Source of the DNA: Nocardia sp. XZ_19_385
GTDB taxonomy: Bacteria > Actinomycetota > Actinomycetes > Mycobacteriales > Mycobacteriaceae
DNA: 64,000 nucleotides
NCBI RefSeq assembly: GCF_015355755.1
Contig: NZ_JACVEE010000002.1
Location: forward strand, 1-64,000
Direction of reading: 5' to 3'
Part shown: one piece after another, positions 53,201 through 62,834 of the stretch
Layout: every line of letters starts with the position of its first letter
Position numbering within the stretch: the stretch's first letter is position 1
Notes under the pieces: generated by a model
The model's input: the letters and a program-made list of their open reading frames with translations, nothing else
Told to the model about the DNA's origin: nothing
The model's database searches: none
Program-made: the position numbers and the translations under genes

Positions 53201-53874
53201 ACATCCGACAGCGACCGCTGATCGGCCACCGAGAACGCACGCAACTCGGTGATCTCGTCACCCCAGAACTCCACGCGCACCGGATGATCCGCGGTCGGCG
53301 GAAACACATCGAGAATGCCGCCACGCACCGCGAACTCACCACGCTTACCCACCATGTCCACCCGCGTGTACGCGAATTCGACCAGGCGCGTAAGCAATTC
53401 GTCGAAGTCGAGCTCCGCACCAACCCGCAGCACCACCGGCTCGATATCACCGAGCCCCGCCGCCATCGGCTGCATCAGCGAGCGCACGGTAGTCACGATC
53501 ACGCGCAGCGGCTCCGGGAACATCGTGTCCTCAGGATGCGCGAGCCGCCGCAGCACCTCCAGCCGACGCCCCACTGTGTCGGCACCGGGCGACAGCCGCT
53601 CATGCGGCAGCGTCTCCCAGGACGGAAACTGCGCCACACTCCCGCCGAGGATCTCCACCAGCTCAACCGTCAGATCATCAGCCTCACGACCCGTCGCCGT
53701 GACCACCACCAGCGGCCTCTTCGCCGCGACGGTGGTGGCAACGAACGGCCGCACCGCACTCGGCGCGACCAGCTCCACGGTCGACTTGCCAACCAGCTCG
53801 GCAACGGTCCGCAGGGCAGTGTCGGCCCCGGCCACCGCGGCCAGTCCGGCAAGAGGTGGGCGGTGCGTGGACAT
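50254..53874 (-). CDS. mfd: Transcription-repair coupling factor, 1206 aa
   Basis: Mfd removes RNA polymerase stalled at DNA damage and recruits UvrA. The N-terminal UvrB-homology part ([32 protein letters not shown]) is followed by the RNA polymerase interaction domain ([20 protein letters not shown]), then the translocase: Walker [33 protein letters not shown] with [29 protein letters not shown], and [18 protein letters not shown]-terminal D7 domain ends at TAAR. The start at 53874 ([20 protein letters not shown]) is favoured. The length is normal and no defect is seen. It is the first gene of the mfd-mazG pair. Confidence 0.98.
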   Translation of the reverse strand: MSTHRPPLAGLAAVAGADTALRTVAELVGKSTVELVAPSAVRPFVATTVAAKRPLVVVTATGREADDLTVELVEILGGSVAQFPSWETLPHERLSPGADTVGRRLEVLRRLAHPEDTMFPEPLRVIVTTVRSLMQPMAAGLGDIEPVVLRVGAELDFDELLTRLVEFAYTRVDMVGKRGEFAVRGGILDVFPPTADHPVRVEFWGDEITELRAFSVADQRSLSDVDMPVVVATPCRELLLTEAVRDRAAEVAKLNAADAALVEMLDKLSEGIPVEGMEALLPVLQPGELRLLTEVLPEGTHLLLCDPEKVRTRAADLVRTGEEFLEASWTAASFGGAAPLGGHGLDLAASGYRALPEIHESADQHGLPWWTLSPLESGDPAEVVLPVAGGTSARGSAELVATIFASLRAHVATGGRAVVVVAGHGTAQRILERLADADVPAGALRPGAEPAVGVVGVLCGSLHDGLVFTDAGLVVVAESDLTGNRVTAPGDGKRMPAKRRNQVDPLALSAGDMVVHDQHGIGRFVEMIERTVGGARREYLVIEYAPSKRGQPGDRLFVPMESLDQLSRYVGGELPSLSKLGGSDWANTKRKARKAVREIAGELVQLYAARQAAPGHAFGPDTPWQQEMEDAFVFTETVDQMTAIAEVKSDMEKAVPMDRVVCGDVGYGKTEIAVRAAFKAVQDGKQVVVLVPTTLLAQQHLQTFTDRVAGFPVTVKGLSRFTDPADAREVMAGMADGSVDIVVGTHRLLQTGIRWKDLGLVVVDEEQRFGVEHKEHIKALRTHVDVLTMSATPIPRTLEMSLAGIREMSTILTPPEERHPVLTYVGAYNDKQVTAAIRRELLRDGQVFYVHNRVSSIDKAAKRIRELVPEARVAIAHGQMNEDTLEQTVQGFWEREFDVLVCTTIIETGLDISNANTLIVERADALGLSQLHQLRGRVGRSRERGYAYFLYPPEKPLTETAYDRLATISQNSDLGAGMAVAMKDLEIRGAGNVLGAEQSGHVAGVGFDLYVRLVGEAVEAYRAAADGKPITTSEEVKEVRIDLPVDAHIPPDYIASDRLRLEAYRKLASAQDDSALAAVIEELIDRYGPLPVEVGRLVSVAKLRLLAREYSVTEIAVTGTTLKISPLLNMPDSKQLRLKRLYPSANYKAASGVVSLPLPRTEDSVGADRVRDIQLMQFVADLLLALDGKAQGAVDLTVATEATAAR

Positions 53875-53930
53875 CAACAACTCCTGAGCTCAGGCGGGCA
53901 CTTCAAGCGGCCAGACGAGTCTAGTCACCG

Positions 53931-54002
53931 ACGGCGACACCTACTTCTGCGGTGCGGCGACACCTACGTCTGCGATGCCGGCGACACCTTCGTCCGCGGT
54001 GC
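53931..54002. repeat. Three-copy 23-24 bp tandem repeat
   Basis: Three successive variants of CGGCGACACCTACTTCTGCG lie just upstream of the mfd start. They are not in a gene I can support. Their period is not constant and not a multiple of three. Confidence 0.55.
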
Positions 54003-54060
54003 AGCCTTCGGTCACCTCAGGGCGAACGCCGAGCGCAGCGAGGCAAGCCCGAAGCAGTGC

Positions 54061-54150
54061 GGCACCGGGGAAGCGACGCGCCCCGGTGCCCATCCGAACC
54101 AAATCGGCAGGACGAAAGCCGAGCGTCAGCGAGGTGTCGTCCTGCCGATT
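54061..54150. terminator. Two hairpins downstream of the GBL-receptor-like gene
   Basis: GGCACCGGGG (54061-54070) pairs with CCCCGGTGCC (54081-54090), a perfect 10 bp stem. AATCGGCAGGACGA (54102-54115) pairs with TCGTCCTGCCGATT (54137-54150), a perfect 14 bp stem. They lie 13-100 bases after the stop of the minus-strand TetR gene at 54163 and can terminate it before mfd. Confidence 0.65.
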
Positions 54151-54162
54151 ACATCCTGGTGA

Positions 54163-54810
54163 TCAAGGGACGTAGCGGCGTAGGCGCCGCGCCGCGAATT
54201 CCCTGAAGTACGAGAGCTTTTCACTCGGCACGATGCTCGGCAGCAGGAAATACCAAGCCCGCTCCATCCGCGTGGCCATCTGATCGATCGACTCGGTGCC
54301 GACCGCCACGATGTGCACGCCCGCAGTGACCTCCTGCAGCAGCAAGCCCACCACCTCCGGGTCCAGCTCCGGCTCGAGATCGCCCTGTGCGATGGCTCGC
54401 TCCGACAGCAACCGGTAGGTATCGCCCCAGGTCTTGGCGATATTGTCGCCCTGGGCGCCGCGGTAGTCGCCGATCTGATGGGTCAGCTTGAGCATGGCGC
54501 CGACCATCGGATCGTTCATCGATAGGTCCGCCACCACGTAGGTGATGCCGATGCACGCTTCCAGCGCCGGTACCCGGGGATCGAAGAAACCCTGGCACGA
54601 GCTGACCAGTCGCTCGTTGCCCTGATCCACTACGGCGCGCGCTAGCTCTTCCTTCGAGCCGAAGTGAAAGTACAAGGCGCCCTTGGTCACATTGGACTGC
54701 GCGATGATCTCGCTGAGGCTCGCGTTGGCGTAGCCCAAGCGCAGAAAGACATCGGCAGCGCCCGCAAGGACGGAGTCGCGGGTGATCTCCGCGCGCGCTT
54801 GCCTAGCCAT
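54163..54810 (-). CDS. Gamma-butyrolactone-receptor-like TetR regulator, 215 aa
   Basis: The N-terminal region MARQARAEITRDSVLAGAAD and the DNA-binding segment ASLSEIIAQSNVTKGALYFH followed by FGSKEELARAVVDQ closely recall ArpA/ScbR-type receptors (KGALYFHF is their hallmark). The C-terminal ligand domain is of full length. Such proteins sense diffusible butyrolactones and control secondary metabolism; here the ligand is unknown. An 18 bp direct repeat lies 36 bases upstream of the start and may be its own operator. No butyrolactone synthase (AfsA type) is in the window. Position between mfd and the Rv1019-like TetR is unusual. Confidence 0.82.
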   Translation of the reverse strand: MARQARAEITRDSVLAGAADVFLRLGYANASLSEIIAQSNVTKGALYFHFGSKEELARAVVDQGNERLVSSCQGFFDPRVPALEACIGITYVVADLSMNDPMVGAMLKLTHQIGDYRGAQGDNIAKTWGDTYRLLSERAIAQGDLEPELDPEVVGLLLQEVTAGVHIVAVGTESIDQMATRMERAWYFLLPSIVPSEKLSYFREFAARRLRRYVP

Positions 54811-54845
54811 CAGATCCGCCTGTCATCCCTAAAACCAGCCATCCT

Positions 54846-54881
54846 GAAGTAGACCGACATCCCGAATTAGACCGACATACC
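54846..54881. promoter_or_regulatory. 18 bp direct repeat upstream of GBL-receptor-like gene
   Basis: Two adjacent units (54846-54863 and 54864-54881) share GAA-TAGACCGACAT-CC with two mismatches. Direct repeats at an 18 base period place both on nearly the same DNA face, compatible with a regulator site overlapping the promoter. It is a candidate autoregulatory operator. Confidence 0.45.
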
Positions 54882-54992
54882 GCTCGAACAGCACCCAGAG
54901 GATGGGTGAACCGTACCACTGGGTGGGCGTGCGACAGCGAATTCGAGCATTCCCCAGGGGGCGCAGCGCAATTCGCTGGTTAACATACCGGG

Positions 54993-55670
54993 TCACTCAG
55001 CCGAGCCGGTTAGCTCCACTCCGCTGATCGCCACCTGCGCCTGCGAACTCAGCTTCGGCGCCGCCTCGAGGTGACTCAATCCGTTCCAGCACAGGTTCAC
55101 CAGATGTGCCGCCACAACCTCTTTCGAGGGTGTGCGCACATCCAGCCACCAGGTCGCGGCGGTCGAAACCATGCCGACCAGGCCCTGTGCGTAAAGCGTT
55201 GCGAGGCTGGTGTCGAACTCGCGGCGCTCGAAATCTCCGGCCAGGATATGCGCCACCTGGTTGGTCGCCTCGTTGAGCAGACTGGAGTACCGGCCGTCGT
55301 CTGTCGCTACGGGCTGGTCCCGCACCAGGATTCGGAAGCCGTCGGTGCGTTCCTCGATATAGGTCAGCAGCGCCAGCGCAACCCGCTCCAGCCGCACCCT
55401 CGAACGATGGTGGGTGAGCGAGGAGGTGATCATGTCCAGCAACATCGACATCTCGCGGTCCACCACCACCGCGTAGAGGCCTTCCTTACCGCCGAAGTGT
55501 TCGTACACCACAGGTTTGGACACCTGTGCGCGTTGCGCGATCTCCTCGATCGAGGTCGCCTCGTACCCGCGCTCGGCGAACAGCGCGCGCCCGATCTCGA
55601 TCAACTGCTGCCGTCTTTGGGTCCCCGTCATCCGCGGACGGGCCACCCGATGCGGCTCACTCGACGACAC
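54993..55670 (-). CDS. TetR-family regulator (Rv1019-like), 225 aa
   Basis: The DNA-binding domain is GTQRRQQLIEIGRALFAERG followed by SIEEIAQRAQVSKPVVYEHF (about residues 40-59); the text KPVVYEHFGGKEGLYAVVVD is typical of the mycobacterial Rv1019 group. The C-terminal domain (SLTHHRSRVRLERVALALLT onward) is long and helical. It lies between mfd and tRNA-Gln/glmU, as Rv1019 does relative to glmU and mfd. No palindrome is obvious upstream. Its targets are unknown. Confidence 0.85.
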   Translation of the reverse strand: MSSSEPHRVARPRMTGTQRRQQLIEIGRALFAERGYEATSIEEIAQRAQVSKPVVYEHFGGKEGLYAVVVDREMSMLLDMITSSLTHHRSRVRLERVALALLTYIEERTDGFRILVRDQPVATDDGRYSSLLNEATNQVAHILAGDFERREFDTSLATLYAQGLVGMVSTAATWWLDVRTPSKEVVAAHLVNLCWNGLSHLEAAPKLSSQAQVAISGVELTGSAE

Positions 55671-55868
55671 CTTGCGCGCCTCCCTCGGCTACGACCATCG
55701 CTATCGCGACAACTGTTTCAGACAGCTTCAACGCGCCGCCGCCCGGCCCGGGCTCCGATGCCCGACGCGGCGCTGTCAAGATTGGCCGGGAGGCGGACTA
55801 GTATGCGAGGATCTTTCCCGTGCCGCTGGCACAGCGGTGGGTTCTGTGTTGATCCGCCGGTGTGGCAA

Positions 55869-55939
55869 TCCGCCGTAGTGTAATGGCAGCACCTCTGATT
55901 TTGGTTCAGATAGTTCAGGTTCGAGTCCTGGCGGCGGAG
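55869..55939 (+). tRNA. tRNA-Gln, anticodon UUG
   Basis: The 71 base cloverleaf has acceptor TCCGCCG/CGGCGGA with discriminator G, D-arm TAGTGTAATGGCAGCA, anticodon loop TTTTGGT (anticodon TTG) and T-arm TTCAGGTTCGAGTCCTGG. It lies 62 bases upstream of glmU. Confidence 0.95.
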
Positions 55940-56001
55940 CACATCGGCGGCACGATGGCCTATCGCCGCCATGCCCGATGACAGGCAGCCGAGGGAGATT
56001 C

Positions 56002-57495
56002 ATGCCACAGCAGACCGCCGTCGTCGTTCTCGCAGCTGGAGCCGGGACGCGAATGCGGTCGAAGACCCCTAAGGTGCTGCATTCGCTGGCCGGTCGGAGC
56101 ATGCTCGCGCACGCGCTGCATGCGGCGAACGAGATCGACCCCGCTTTCCTCATCACCGTGGTGGGCCATGACCGCGAACGAGTCGGCGCCGCGGTAGCAG
56201 TGGAAGCCGACATCATGGGCCGCGAGATCACTCCGGTTCTGCAGGAACAACAATTGGGCACCGGGCACGCGGTGCAGTGCGCGCTCACGGCGCTGCCCGA
56301 AGGCTTCGACGGCGACCTGCTGGTCACCTCGGCCGACGTGCCGCTGCTGGATGGGCACACCCTGTCCGCGCTGCTCGACGAGCACCGCAGCTACCCCGAA
56401 CGCTCCGCCGTCACCGTGCTGACCTTCGTACCGGACGACCCGAACGGCTACGGCCGCATCGTCCGGGACACCGAGGGCCATGTCACCGAGATCGTCGAGC
56501 ACGCCGACGCCAGCCCCGAACAGGCGGCGATCACCGAGGTCAACTCGGGCGTGTATGTCTTCGACGCGGCCGTGCTGCGCACCATGGTGGGCCGGTTGTC
56601 CACCGCCAATGCCCAGCACGAGCTCTACCTCACCGATGTCCTGAAGCTGGCCCGCGAGGCCGGCAATCCGGTGCACGGCGCCCGCCTGGTCGACGCGGCC
56701 AAGGTCACCGGCGTCAACGATCGGGTGCAGCTGTCCGAGGCGGCGCGCACCCTGAATCGCTACATCCTGGAACGCCACATGCGCGCCGGGGTCACCATCA
56801 TGGATCCGTCCTCCACCTGGGTGGACGCGGCCGTGCGGATCGGCCGCGACGCGGTGCTCAAGCCGGGCGTGCAGCTGCTCGGCACAACCGTCGTCGGCGA
56901 GGACGCCGAGGTCGGACCGGACTCCACGCTGACCGACGTGATGGTCGGCGACGGCGCGAAAGTGATTCGCACACACGGCGAGGGGGCCTCGATCGGGCCC
57001 GGCGCCACCATCGGGCCGTTCAGTTATCTACGTCCGGGCACCGTGGTCGGCGATTCCGGCAAACTCGGCGCCTTCGTCGAGACCAAGAACGCCACCATCG
57101 GCGCCCACTCCAAGGTGCCGCACCTGACCTACGTCGGCGACGCCACCATCGGCGAGTACAGCAACATCGGCGCCTCGAGCGTGTTCGTCAACTACGACGG
57201 CGTGAAAAAACACCACACCGTGGTGGGCTCGCACGTTCGTACGGGCAGCGACACCATGTTCATCGCGCCGGTGACGGTGGGTGACGGCGCCTATACGGGG
57301 GCAGGTACTGTACTGCGCAGAAGCGTTCCTCCGGGGGCTCTCGCGGTGTCCGGTGGGGCGCAGAAAAATATCGAGGGCTGGGTCCAGCGACACCGTCCTG
57401 GGACGGATGCGGCACGGGCGGCGGCGGCTGCGAACAACGGCGGCCAACCAGATGACGAGTCGGGCAATGAGCAAAAGGATGGCAAACAGCAGTGA
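56002..57495 (+). CDS. glmU: Bifunctional GlmU (GlcNAc-1-P uridyltransferase / GlcN-1-P acetyltransferase), 497 aa
   Basis: This enzyme makes UDP-GlcNAc for peptidoglycan and arabinogalactan-linker synthesis. The N-terminal uridyltransferase has [38 protein letters not shown] and [18 protein letters not shown]. The C-terminal left-handed helix acetyltransferase has [20 protein letters not shown] and [21 protein letters not shown] hydrophilic tail of about 40 residues is typical of actinobacteria. A GAGGGAGA site precedes ATG 56002. Its stop overlaps the prs GTG (GTGA), so they form one operon. Confidence 0.98.
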   Translation: MPQQTAVVVLAAGAGTRMRSKTPKVLHSLAGRSMLAHALHAANEIDPAFLITVVGHDRERVGAAVAVEADIMGREITPVLQEQQLGTGHAVQCALTALPEGFDGDLLVTSADVPLLDGHTLSALLDEHRSYPERSAVTVLTFVPDDPNGYGRIVRDTEGHVTEIVEHADASPEQAAITEVNSGVYVFDAAVLRTMVGRLSTANAQHELYLTDVLKLAREAGNPVHGARLVDAAKVTGVNDRVQLSEAARTLNRYILERHMRAGVTIMDPSSTWVDAAVRIGRDAVLKPGVQLLGTTVVGEDAEVGPDSTLTDVMVGDGAKVIRTHGEGASIGPGATIGPFSYLRPGTVVGDSGKLGAFVETKNATIGAHSKVPHLTYVGDATIGEYSNIGASSVFVNYDGVKKHHTVVGSHVRTGSDTMFIAPVTVGDGAYTGAGTVLRRSVPPGALAVSGGAQKNIEGWVQRHRPGTDAARAAAAANNGGQPDDESGNEQKDGKQQ

Positions 57496-58472
57496 CCGCG
57501 TCATGGATCGACAACCAGAAGAACCTCATGCTCTTCTCGGGACGCGCTCATCCTGAGCTGGCCGAGCAGGTCGCCAAGGAACTCGACGTCCACGTAACCC
57601 CGCAGACCGCCCGCGATTTCGCCAACGGGGAGATCTTCGTCCGCTTCGAGGAATCCGTGCGCGGCTCGGATGCCTTTGTGCTGCAGAGCTTCCCGGCGCC
57701 GCTGAACCAGTGGCTGATGGAACAGCTGATCATGATCGACGCGCTCAAGCGCGGATCGGCCAAGCGCATCACCGCGGTGCTGCCGTTCTACCCCTACGCC
57801 CGCCAGGACAAGAAGCACCGCGGCCGCGAGCCCATCTCGGCCCGCCTGGTCGCCGACCTGCTCAAGACCGCCGGCGCGGACCGCATCATCACCGTCGACC
57901 TGCACACCGACCAGATCCAGGGCTTCTTCGACGGCCCCGTCGATCACATGCACGCGCAGATCCAGCTGGTGGAGTACATCCGCAACAACTACCCGCTGGA
58001 GAACGTCACCGTCGTCTCCCCCGACGCGGGCCGCGTCAAGGTCGCCGAGAAGTGGGCCAACAATCTGGCCGACGCCCCGATGGCGTTCATCCACAAGACG
58101 CGTGACCCGCTGGTGCCGAACCAGGTCGTGGCCAACCGCGTGGTCGGTGAGGTCGAAGGCCGCACCTGCATCCTGATCGACGACATGATCGACACCGGTG
58201 GCACCATCGCCGGCGCGGTCAAGGTGCTCAAGGAGGCGGGCGCGCTCGACGTCGTCATCGCCGCCACCCACGGTGTGCTCAGCGCCCCGGCCGCCGAGCG
58301 GCTCTCGACCTGCGGCGCCAAGGAAGTCGTGGTCACCAACACCCTGCCGATCACCGAGGACAAGAAGTTCCCGCAGCTGACGGTGCTGTCCATCGCGCCG
58401 CTGCTGGCTCGCACCATCCGCGAGGTCTTCGAAAACGGTTCGGTGACGGGGCTTTTCAACGGCAACGCCTGA
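57492..58472 (+). CDS. prs: Ribose-phosphate pyrophosphokinase, 326 aa
   Basis: Prs makes PRPP for nucleotides, histidine, tryptophan and decaprenyl-phosphoryl arabinose. The GTG at 57492 overlaps the glmU stop. Family signatures are [40 protein letters not shown], the PRPP signature [20 protein letters not shown], and the ribose-5-phosphate loop [17 protein letters not shown]. The length is normal. It is followed by a strong intrinsic terminator. Confidence 0.98.
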   Translation: MTASWIDNQKNLMLFSGRAHPELAEQVAKELDVHVTPQTARDFANGEIFVRFEESVRGSDAFVLQSFPAPLNQWLMEQLIMIDALKRGSAKRITAVLPFYPYARQDKKHRGREPISARLVADLLKTAGADRIITVDLHTDQIQGFFDGPVDHMHAQIQLVEYIRNNYPLENVTVVSPDAGRVKVAEKWANNLADAPMAFIHKTRDPLVPNQVVANRVVGEVEGRTCILIDDMIDTGGTIAGAVKVLKEAGALDVVIAATHGVLSAPAAERLSTCGAKEVVVTNTLPITEDKKFPQLTVLSIAPLLARTIREVFENGSVTGLFNGNA

Positions 58473-58483
58473 AATAGCTTGGC

Positions 58484-58520
58484 AACGGCCCGGACTCGAT
58501 GTCCGGGCCGTTTGTCGTTT
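58484..58520 (+). terminator. Intrinsic terminator of glmU-prs
   Basis: AACGGCCCGGAC (58484-58495) pairs with GTCCGGGCCGTT (58501-58512), a perfect 12 bp stem with a 5 base loop, followed by TGTCGTTT. Confidence 0.92.
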
Positions 58521-58578
58521 GCCCACCCGGTGCCGACATGTGAGTATGGTGGCGATTCGATTCGGGAGGGGAACTCAC

Positions 58579-59151
58579 ATGAGCACACCGCAGGATCCGC
58601 AGCAGCCGATTGATCTGTGGAAGTCGCAGCAACCGCAGGATTCGTCCCAGGCGGACCCGACCCAGGTGTGGCAGCCGAGCCAGGCGGACCCGACGCAGGT
58701 GTGGCAGCCGGAGCAGCCCGCCCCGGGCGCGTACACCCCGCCCGTCGCGCAGCCGGTGAATCCCCCGTCCTACCCGGGCTTTCCGCCGCCCGCCGCGCCG
58801 CCCGCCTATCCGGCCTACGGTCAGCAGCAGTACCAGCAGCCGGGGTACCCGCAGCAGCCGTACGGCGCGCCCTATCCGCCGCCTTACGCGCAGCCTTCCC
58901 AGACACCGATCTGGTCGATCATCAGCTTCGCCTGCGTGGCCTGCACCTTCCTCGGGCTCGCGTTCTGCGGTCTGCCGTCGCTGATCTCCGCGCCGCTGGG
59001 CGTCGGCCTCGGCATCGCGGGCCATGTCAAGGGCGAGGAGCTGGGCAAGTGGGCGGCCCTCCTGAACGGCGTCACCATCGTCCTCGGCGTGATCCTGCTG
59101 CTGCTCGGCGTCGCCTTCCTGAACGGCCTCGAATCCTCGACTACGTACTGA
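58579..59151 (+). CDS. Pro/Gln-rich DUF4190-type membrane protein, 190 aa
   Basis: The start at 58579 has a GGAGGGG site. Residues 1-105 are Pro/Gln/Tyr-rich with a duplicated QADPTQVWQP block, then two membrane helices (about 110-137 and 155-180) separated by GHVKGEELGKWAALLNG, the DUF4190 pattern. The N-terminal tail is probably cytoplasmic or disordered. It is a paralogue of the 290 aa protein at 59575, and together they suggest local duplication. Such tails are seen in proteins that cluster at the division septum or polar growth zone, but no function is established. Confidence 0.75.
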   Translation: MSTPQDPQQPIDLWKSQQPQDSSQADPTQVWQPSQADPTQVWQPEQPAPGAYTPPVAQPVNPPSYPGFPPPAAPPAYPAYGQQQYQQPGYPQQPYGAPYPPPYAQPSQTPIWSIISFACVACTFLGLAFCGLPSLISAPLGVGLGIAGHVKGEELGKWAALLNGVTIVLGVILLLLGVAFLNGLESSTTY

Positions 59152-59227
59152 ACGCGTCCTCCTCGTAACCGTCGTCCGGCGCGACTAGGCTCGGAAGGTG
59201 TACTGAACCCCAGAGAAGGACGCGCGC

Positions 59228-59488
59228 ATGAACAGCGAACGGCTCGATCAAGACATGGGTGACGACGACCAGGCGGACGAGATTCGCGCGTATCAGCGCA
59301 ATATCGAGGATCCGCCCGAGCATCTGCGGATCCGCGACCGCGAGAACGAAGCCGACGGCAGGCTCGGGATCGGCGAGGAGCTCCAGCAGGAGTGGAATCG
59401 CGGCGACCGGGCCACCGAAGCCCGGCGCGAGGACGAACGACCCGCCGAGGTGGCGGCGGTAGACATCATCGATGACGCGGATCTGTAA
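59228..59488 (+). CDS. Small acidic hydrophilic protein, 86 aa
   Basis: A protein starting MNSERLDQDMGDDDQADEIR. It is almost wholly charged (Asp/Glu/Arg), predicted disordered or helical, with no Cys and no membrane segment. GGAC-type spacing to the start is acceptable. It sits between the two DUF4190 paralogues. I do not recognise the family; a nucleic-acid or stress-related intrinsically disordered protein is possible. Confidence 0.6.
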   Translation: MNSERLDQDMGDDDQADEIRAYQRNIEDPPEHLRIRDRENEADGRLGIGEELQQEWNRGDRATEARREDERPAEVAAVDIIDDADL

Positions 59489-59574
59489 AGATTTCCCCCG
59501 ATAGCGATTGCGCATAGTGACTTTGTTCTGAAGTGGCACTCGGCAGCTGACCCGTACTTCACACGAGGAGCGCT

Positions 59575-60447
59575 ATGACCAACCCGCAGAACCCGGATGA
59601 GTCGCCGGAACCGCTGACCGGCAGTGCTCCGCAGTCGGGGCAGGAATCCGACCCGACTCCCTCGCTATCGAAGCCGGATCCGGCCGAATCCAAGCCGAAT
59701 CCGGCCGAAGAGACGATGATCCTGCCCGCCGGGACGGAGTGGGCCGCGCCCGCGTCGTCGGAGCAGTGGTCGCCGGAGTCGACCTCCGGCGAGTCCTCGA
59801 CACCGGGTCAGCCGAGGTACACCGGCAGCGGGTCGGCCTACCCGGGCGGCGAGAGTTACCCGCAGACACCCGGGTCCGCGCCGCAAGCCGGAGGTTATCC
59901 CCCGTATCCGGAGCAGTCCTGGCAGCAGGGGCAGCAGGCTTACTCGCAGAACCAGCCGTACCAGGGTCAGCCATACGAGGGTCAGCCGTATCAGCAAGGG
60001 CAGGCGTATCAGCAGGGTCAGCCGCAACAAGGGCAGCCGTACCAGCAGAGTCAGCCCTACCAGCAGGGGCAGCCCTATCCGCCCGGTTCGCAAACCGGTG
60101 GCTACCCGCAGTATCCGGGCCAGCCGCAGCAGCCGGGCCAGCCGTACCCCTACCAGTCAGGCCAGTACCCGCAGGGTGCCTACGGTGCCCCGCAGCAGCA
60201 GTCCGGCACGCAGCTGTTTTCGATCATCGGCTTCGTCTGCGCCGCGCTCGCGCTGTTCTTCTGCCCGATCCTGTTCGGCCCCGCGGGCATCATCCTGGGC
60301 TTGGTCGGCCGCAACAAGGGCGAGTCGCTGGGCAAGTGGGCGGCCATCGCCTCGGCGGTGTGCCTGGTCCTGGGCCTGCTCTTCGCCTTCTTCGTCTGGG
60401 GCGGCGTGATCGACAACGACTACTACAACGACCGCGACACCTACTGA
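59575..60447 (+). CDS. Gln/Pro-rich repetitive DUF4190-type membrane protein, 290 aa
   Basis: The start at 59575 has a GAGGAG site. Residues 1-110 are Ser/Pro/Glu-rich; residues 115-215 are built of QGQPYQ-type units (PYQGQPYEGQPYQQGQAYQQ and onward). The C-terminal 75 residues have two membrane helices around GLVGRNKGESLGKWAAIAS, matching the paralogue at 58579. The ending is an acidic Tyr-rich tail (NDYYNDRDTY). Low-complexity Gln/Tyr/Pro tails can drive condensation, which is only an inference here. It lies 87 bases after the small acidic protein gene. Confidence 0.78.
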   Translation: MTNPQNPDESPEPLTGSAPQSGQESDPTPSLSKPDPAESKPNPAEETMILPAGTEWAAPASSEQWSPESTSGESSTPGQPRYTGSGSAYPGGESYPQTPGSAPQAGGYPPYPEQSWQQGQQAYSQNQPYQGQPYEGQPYQQGQAYQQGQPQQGQPYQQSQPYQQGQPYPPGSQTGGYPQYPGQPQQPGQPYPYQSGQYPQGAYGAPQQQSGTQLFSIIGFVCAALALFFCPILFGPAGIILGLVGRNKGESLGKWAAIASAVCLVLGLLFAFFVWGGVIDNDYYNDRDTY

Positions 60448-60472
60448 CAGGCTCATGCCTTAGGTTCGAGGC

Positions 60473-61102
60473 ATGAGCTTCAGTGGGTTTCCCCTGGCGG
60501 GACTGGACTTCTACGAAGATTTGGAAGCCGACAACTCCAAGACGTTCTGGACTGCGCACAAGCACGTCTACGACGAGTCGGTGCGCGCGCCGATGCTCGC
60601 CTTGGCCGCCGACCTGGAAGCGGACTTCGGGACCGCGAAGATCTTTCGCCCATACCGTGACGTGCGGTTTTCCAAAGACAAGGTGCCTTACAAAGACCAT
60701 CAGGGCGCGGTCGTGAGCCCCGCGCCCGGTGTCGGCTGGTACGTGCAGATCGGCGCGGCCGGGCTGTTCGTCGCCGGTGGCCTCTGGACCGGCACGCCCA
60801 CCCAGCTCGCCCAGCTGCGCGCCACCATCGACGACGAGGTGCGCGGTGCCGAACTGGAAGCGATTCTGGCCGAGCTCAGCAAGGCGGGTTTCCCCCTCGG
60901 CGGCGAGAAACTGAAAACCAAACCCAAGGGCTACGAGGCCGACCACCCGCGTATCGACCTGCTCCGGCACAAGGCGATCACTTGCAGCAAGGAGTTCGGC
61001 GCGCCCGACTGGCTGAATACCCCGCGCGCGGGCAAGGAGATCCGCAAGTCCTGGGAAACGATGCGCCCCTTGGTCGAATGGCTCACCGCCGTCGCCGGCT
61101 AG
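60473..61102 (+). CDS. DUF2461 family protein, 209 aa
   Basis: The text [20 protein letters not shown] followed by [19 protein letters not shown] and [20 protein letters not shown] matches the widespread DUF2461 family (one of its members is yeast YPL108W-like). The conserved WF...N..W.. N-terminus and RDVRFSKDK core are present. Its role is not established. The start at 60473 is close behind the DUF4190 gene. Its stop lies inside the tail of the convergent acyl-AMP ligase gene (4 base overlap). Confidence 0.85.
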   Translation: MSFSGFPLAGLDFYEDLEADNSKTFWTAHKHVYDESVRAPMLALAADLEADFGTAKIFRPYRDVRFSKDKVPYKDHQGAVVSPAPGVGWYVQIGAAGLFVAGGLWTGTPTQLAQLRATIDDEVRGAELEAILAELSKAGFPLGGEKLKTKPKGYEADHPRIDLLRHKAITCSKEFGAPDWLNTPRAGKEIRKSWETMRPLVEWLTAVAG

Positions 61103-62745
61103 TGCAGATGGATGGCGGTAGCGGCGCGCCGCAGCTTTCCGGAGGACGTCTTCGGTAGTGCGCCGGGCCCGAGGACCGCGACGGTGCGCGGCCGCACGCC
61201 GACCTCCGACACCACCTCGTGCACGATCTCGCGTTCCATCCGCTTGACCTCGTCGGTGTTCTGGTGATCGTTGGATTCGACTACGACAGCGAAGCTTTCG
61301 CGCTTCTGTCCCGCGTCCAAACGCACCGCGACCGCGTTGCCCGGGCGCACGCCGGGTACCCGCATGGCAGCGCGCTCGATGTCGGTCGGGTAGATGTTGC
61401 GCCCGCCCATGATGATGACGTCCTTGATCCGGCCGCACACCACCGTCAGGCCCTCTTCGGTGAAGTAGCCGATGTCACCGGTGTCGAGCCAGCCGTCGGC
61501 GTCCCGGGCCGGGCGGAAGCCCTCGACCGTCACATAGCCGGAAGTTACCGCGGGACCGCGTAATTCGATGACGCCGACCGAGCGGGTGGGCAGCGGCTGA
61601 CGTTCGGAGTCGACGATGCGGCCCTCGAGTCCGTCGACCAGGTACCCGAGGGTCGGGAGTCTGCGGACATTGCCGTGGTGGGCGTGGTCGTCGGAGACCG
61701 GTACCGCTTTGCCGAGCGCTTCCAGCAGATCGGCGTCGATGAGATCGACCACCTGACCCTTCCCTGGATCCGGAATAGACACGGCCAGAGTCGTTTCCGC
61801 CATCCCGTAGACGGGGGTGAGCGCCATCGGGTTCAGCCCGAAGCGCTTGCCCGAGGCGGCGAGCGCGTCCATGGTGTCGGGATCCACCGGCTCCGCGCCG
61901 TTCCACATGTACCGGACACAGCTCAGGTCCAGGGAACCCTCCGCGGCCTGCTTCAGGCGACGGGCCAGCAGTGAGTAGGCGAAATTCGGTGCCGCCGTGA
62001 CCGTTCCGCGGTACTTGTGGATCAGCTCGGCCCACAGCAGTGGCCGCATCAGGAAGTCGATCGGCGTCACACACACCACCTCTGCGCCGAATTGCATGGG
62101 CACACTGAGGAATCCGACCATGCCCATGTCATGGAACAGCGGCAGCCAGCTGACCATCACATCCTGATCGAGCTGGTATTTGACGCGGTTGAACATGTCG
62201 TAGGCGTTGACGAAGAAGTTGCCGTGCGTGATCTGCACGGCCTTCGGCACGCCGGTCGACCCGGAAGTCAACTGCTGTAGGGCGATATCGGCTTCACCGG
62301 TCGGCAGCGGGTCGGTGTCGGGGCCGTCGGGTAGCTGATCGATGCGGACCACCGTGATCCCGCGTTCCCGCAGGATCGGTTCGGCGGCTTCGAACGGAGC
62401 GCCGAGCACGACGGCCCGCGCCTCGATCATGTGCAGCACGGTCTCGGTGTCGCGCGCCCACACCACCAGATCGGTGCGCGGTGTCGGCTGGTGCAGCATG
62501 GTGATCGAGGCGCCGCGCATCCAGATGGCCTGGCAGACCGGGGCGATATCGACCGGCATGCCCGCGAGCACGCCGACCGCGTCACCGTGCCCGATCCCCG
62601 CCTCGGCCAGCCCGCCGGCCATGCGCCGGGCGAGCCGGTGGATCTCACCCCAGGTCTGGCGTTTCGGCGCGTTCGGCTCGCCGGTCACCAGCCCTCGCCG
62701 GGAAGACTGTGCCGTCGCGTACATCTCGTCGGTGAACCTGCTCAA
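61099..62745 (-). CDS. Fatty acyl-AMP/CoA ligase (ANL superfamily, Rv1013/Pks16-like), 548 aa
   Basis: Adenylation-domain motifs are clear: A3-like [21 protein letters not shown]5 [20 protein letters not shown]7 [15 protein letters not shown] with [20 protein letters not shown], and the A10 lysine in [13 protein letters not shown]. The N-terminus [20 protein letters not shown] resembles FadD-like ligases. In M. tuberculosis the gene close to prs-glmU is Rv1013 (annotated pks16), an acyl-CoA ligase of similar size, so orthology is likely. It activates a fatty acid; the acceptor (CoA or carrier) is unknown. No FAAL-specific insertion is obvious. Confidence 0.88.
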   Translation of the reverse strand: MSRFTDEMYATAQSSRRGLVTGEPNAPKRQTWGEIHRLARRMAGGLAEAGIGHGDAVGVLAGMPVDIAPVCQAIWMRGASITMLHQPTPRTDLVVWARDTETVLHMIEARAVVLGAPFEAAEPILRERGITVVRIDQLPDGPDTDPLPTGEADIALQQLTSGSTGVPKAVQITHGNFFVNAYDMFNRVKYQLDQDVMVSWLPLFHDMGMVGFLSVPMQFGAEVVCVTPIDFLMRPLLWAELIHKYRGTVTAAPNFAYSLLARRLKQAAEGSLDLSCVRYMWNGAEPVDPDTMDALAASGKRFGLNPMALTPVYGMAETTLAVSIPDPGKGQVVDLIDADLLEALGKAVPVSDDHAHHGNVRRLPTLGYLVDGLEGRIVDSERQPLPTRSVGVIELRGPAVTSGYVTVEGFRPARDADGWLDTGDIGYFTEEGLTVVCGRIKDVIIMGGRNIYPTDIERAAMRVPGVRPGNAVAVRLDAGQKRESFAVVVESNDHQNTDEVKRMEREIVHEVVSEVGVRPRTVAVLGPGALPKTSSGKLRRAATAIHLH

Positions 62746-62834
62746 CGTCCGACTCCCTCATCGCCGTGCCGGGCTGTTCCTCTCCAACTATCCCGCGCCA
62801 CCCGACCGGCGTTAACCCGTTTCGCCGCAACGAG

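Noticed and set aside
53931..54002. Coding repeat (GDTY.C pattern) upstream of mfd
   Set aside because: The period varies between 23 and 24 bases, so no reading frame is kept. Listed only as a DNA repeat.
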